From: Maniola hyperantus
Lineage: Eukaryota; Arthropoda; Insecta; Lepidoptera; Nymphalidae
Length of the DNA stretch: 64,000 nucleotides
Assembly: GCF_902806685.2 (NCBI RefSeq)
Contig: NC_048542.1
Span: 1,534,533-1,598,532, forward strand
Direction of reading: 5' to 3'
The notes beneath the pieces are model-generated. The model did no database searches. It had not been told where the DNA came from and was given only the letters and a program-made list of their open reading frames with translations. The position numbers were made by a program, and so were the translations under genes. Below are positions 46,701-49,700 of the stretch, piece by piece. Positions within the stretch are counted from its first letter, which is position 1. Every line of letters begins with the position of its first letter.

Positions 46701-49700
46701 CGCGGAAATATCTGGGATTATCCCGAATTTGCTTTACAAGTCATTTATTCGGAATTCCCCCTCACGGCCGCGCCGATATTTCGATGGAGGTATTTTTATT
46801 TTCGAGATATAATAAGGGATTTTTGGGATTCTACTGATAATGAACACATTTAAATAAATCGTCGTCGTCTTTCAGATAGACATCCACTGTGACACAGGTA
46901 CAGTTCACGACAGGGAAAGAAAGAAAGAAAGAAAGAAGGAAAATGCATTTATTTGTTGTTAGTGTCACAGATAAAAACAAAGTACAAATGTAACATTTTC
47001 ATCTGTGACACCACCCCAAATGGGTGTACAGCTCAGCATAATGTCTTGCATCATATGCGTTAACACACATAAGCAACTTTTGACTTATTTTAACATGGGG
47101 AATTTATTTATTTATTCAGATAAATAACTTGACCCTTGACTGCCATCTCACCTGGTGGTAAGTGATGATTCAGTCTAAGATGGACGCGGGTTAACCTAGA
47201 AGGGGTATGGCAGTTTTTATTAAACCCATGCCCCTTTGGTTTCTACACGGCATCGTACCGGAACGCGCCGAGTTTTGCACGCTATAGGTACATTTCGGGT
47301 TTGAAAAATATTAATCATTTTGACGACCTCCCTGGCGCAGTGGTGAGCGCTGTGGTCTTAATAGTGGGAGGTCCCGGGTTCGATTCCTGGCAGGGATTTT
47401 GGAATTTTATAATTTCTAAATTTCTGGTCTGGTCTGGTGGGAGGCTTCGGCCGTGGCTAGTTACCACCCTACCGGCAAAGCCGTGCCGCCAAGCGATTAA
47501 GCGTTCCGGTACGATGCCGTGTAGAAACCAAAGGGGTATATGGGTTTAATAAATACTGCCATACCCCTTCCAGGTTAGCCCGCTATCATCTTAGACTGCA
47601 TCATCACTTACCACCAGATGAGATTGCAGTCAAGGGCTAACTTGTATCTGAATAAAAAAAAAAAACACTAAAACTACAAAATGAGGCAAATGGTTATTGG
47701 CACTAATTTGTGTTTAGGCAGTATAACAATAACGCTAAGTTTTTGCTAGCATTCTGGTTACACCCTGTGTAAATATATTTCATTTTATTATTAAAACCGA
47801 TATTTCCAAAAAACATTTTTTCAAAGTACTTTCAAAATAGAATCCTTGCCCAAAACGGAAAGTTGCAAATAAATTAGATTTTACGCTACAAATGAAATTT
47901 TGCTCTCGATAAAATAATTGTAAAGTAAAAGCCCAAAAATAACATTGAAATGGGACTGCGGTGTAGGTACTTAAAAATTAAATTTTTGTTGCTTTTGTTC
48001 CTAAATGTTTTATAAAAGGCTCAAAGGTGGACTCGCGGAAAGGGAAAATTTAATAAATTAAGGTCCAGTGGCATGACAGGCAGTTAAAGTTACGTCATTG
48101 TAACGGTTAAACTCTTCTCTAATCTGTGGTTAAACTTCAACCATCAAGAAAAAGAAAAGTGGGCTCACAAGTCAGTCGCAAACACCAGAATTTAACCGTG
48201 AGAATGGAGCTAGCAAGTATGTGGTAGAAGCTGTGATAGCCTAATGGTTAGGACGTCCGCCTCCTGATCGGAGGTCGGGGGTTCGATCCCGGGTACGCAC
48301 CTCAACTTTTCGGAGTTTTGTGCGTTTTAATTATTTAAATATCACTTGCTTTAACGGTGAAGGAAAACATCGTGAGGAAACCTACATACCTGAGAGTTCT
48401 CTATAATGTTCTCAAAGGCAAAAGGTGTGAAGTCTACCAATCCGCACATGGCCAACGTGGAAGACTGTGGCCAAAACCCTTCTCACTCTGCGAGGAGACC
48501 CGTGCTTTGTAGTGAGCCGGCGATGGTTAATCATCATGATGAAGTATATGGAATCTAGTGGTAGAATTATGCAAACCAGGACATTATCGTACGACACCCA
48601 ACATTAATAGTTCCAGCGACAAGAACAAAAAAGAGGGTAGTTCGCTATTGCCCTTGACTTGAAATATCGATATTTCAAAATCACCGTATCAATCGTTGTA
48701 CGTACCCGTTATTAATTCATCGTCATCATCATGATCAACTTACAGAGCAAAAAAAATTAAATACTGAGCAAAGGCAATGTAGCTTACATAATGATAATGA
48801 TGATGATGATAGCTAGCTTTACGCTTACTTGGAATAGGTAAATGAAAGAATATTATTTGTTCAAGTGTTCAACATGAGTAGGTAATAAAAAACCGGCCAA
48901 GTGCGAGTCAGACTCGAGCACCGAGGGTTCCGTATTCGAGTATTTTTTTTCTACATTTTGCACGATGAATCAAAAAGCATTATACACAAAAACAAATAAG
49001 AATCTGTTTTGTAATGTACAGATAAAGCCCTTTCATATGATACCCCACTTAGTATAGTTATCTTACTTTGAAATTTGAAAATTCTAATTTATATTTGTTC
49101 ATGAACATTTTTTTCCATGATGTAACCACAAATTCAGGGTTCAGATTTTTCCTCTTCTGCTATAAGAACTACCTACCTACCTGGCAAATTTCATGATTCT
49201 AGGGCAACGGGAAGTACCCTGTAGGTTTTCTTGACAGTCAGACAACAAAGTGATATTATAAGGGTTCCGTTTTTCGTTTTCAGGTACGGAACCCTAAAAA
49301 TGAAAAAAAGTTATAATAACGGCGCCGCTTTGTATACGACTCATTCGTGAAATTTAATCATAACGAGATAGGTATTATTGTTTTCTTTGCAATATTATCT
49401 TTAGTATCTACAAAGCTCAAAATTATAGGAATATGAACAAGAAAATACATATTAAGTATGAAAATACAACCGAAAAATGGGAAATGGAATTTCCATGCCC
49501 CTATTCGGAGTCCGGCGGGGTGATTACGTATCTCGTGACAGGCTTGCGACAGACGTAACTCTCGCGATCATTGCTGTCAAACGTCCGGCTAGAGAGAGAC
49601 AGCAATAGCCACAAAGCAAAATAAGAAGAAGAAGAACATAGACAGCAAATGAACTATCGCATTGCTACTGCTGTCGCGTTGCTGTCGCTACTGCAAAGTT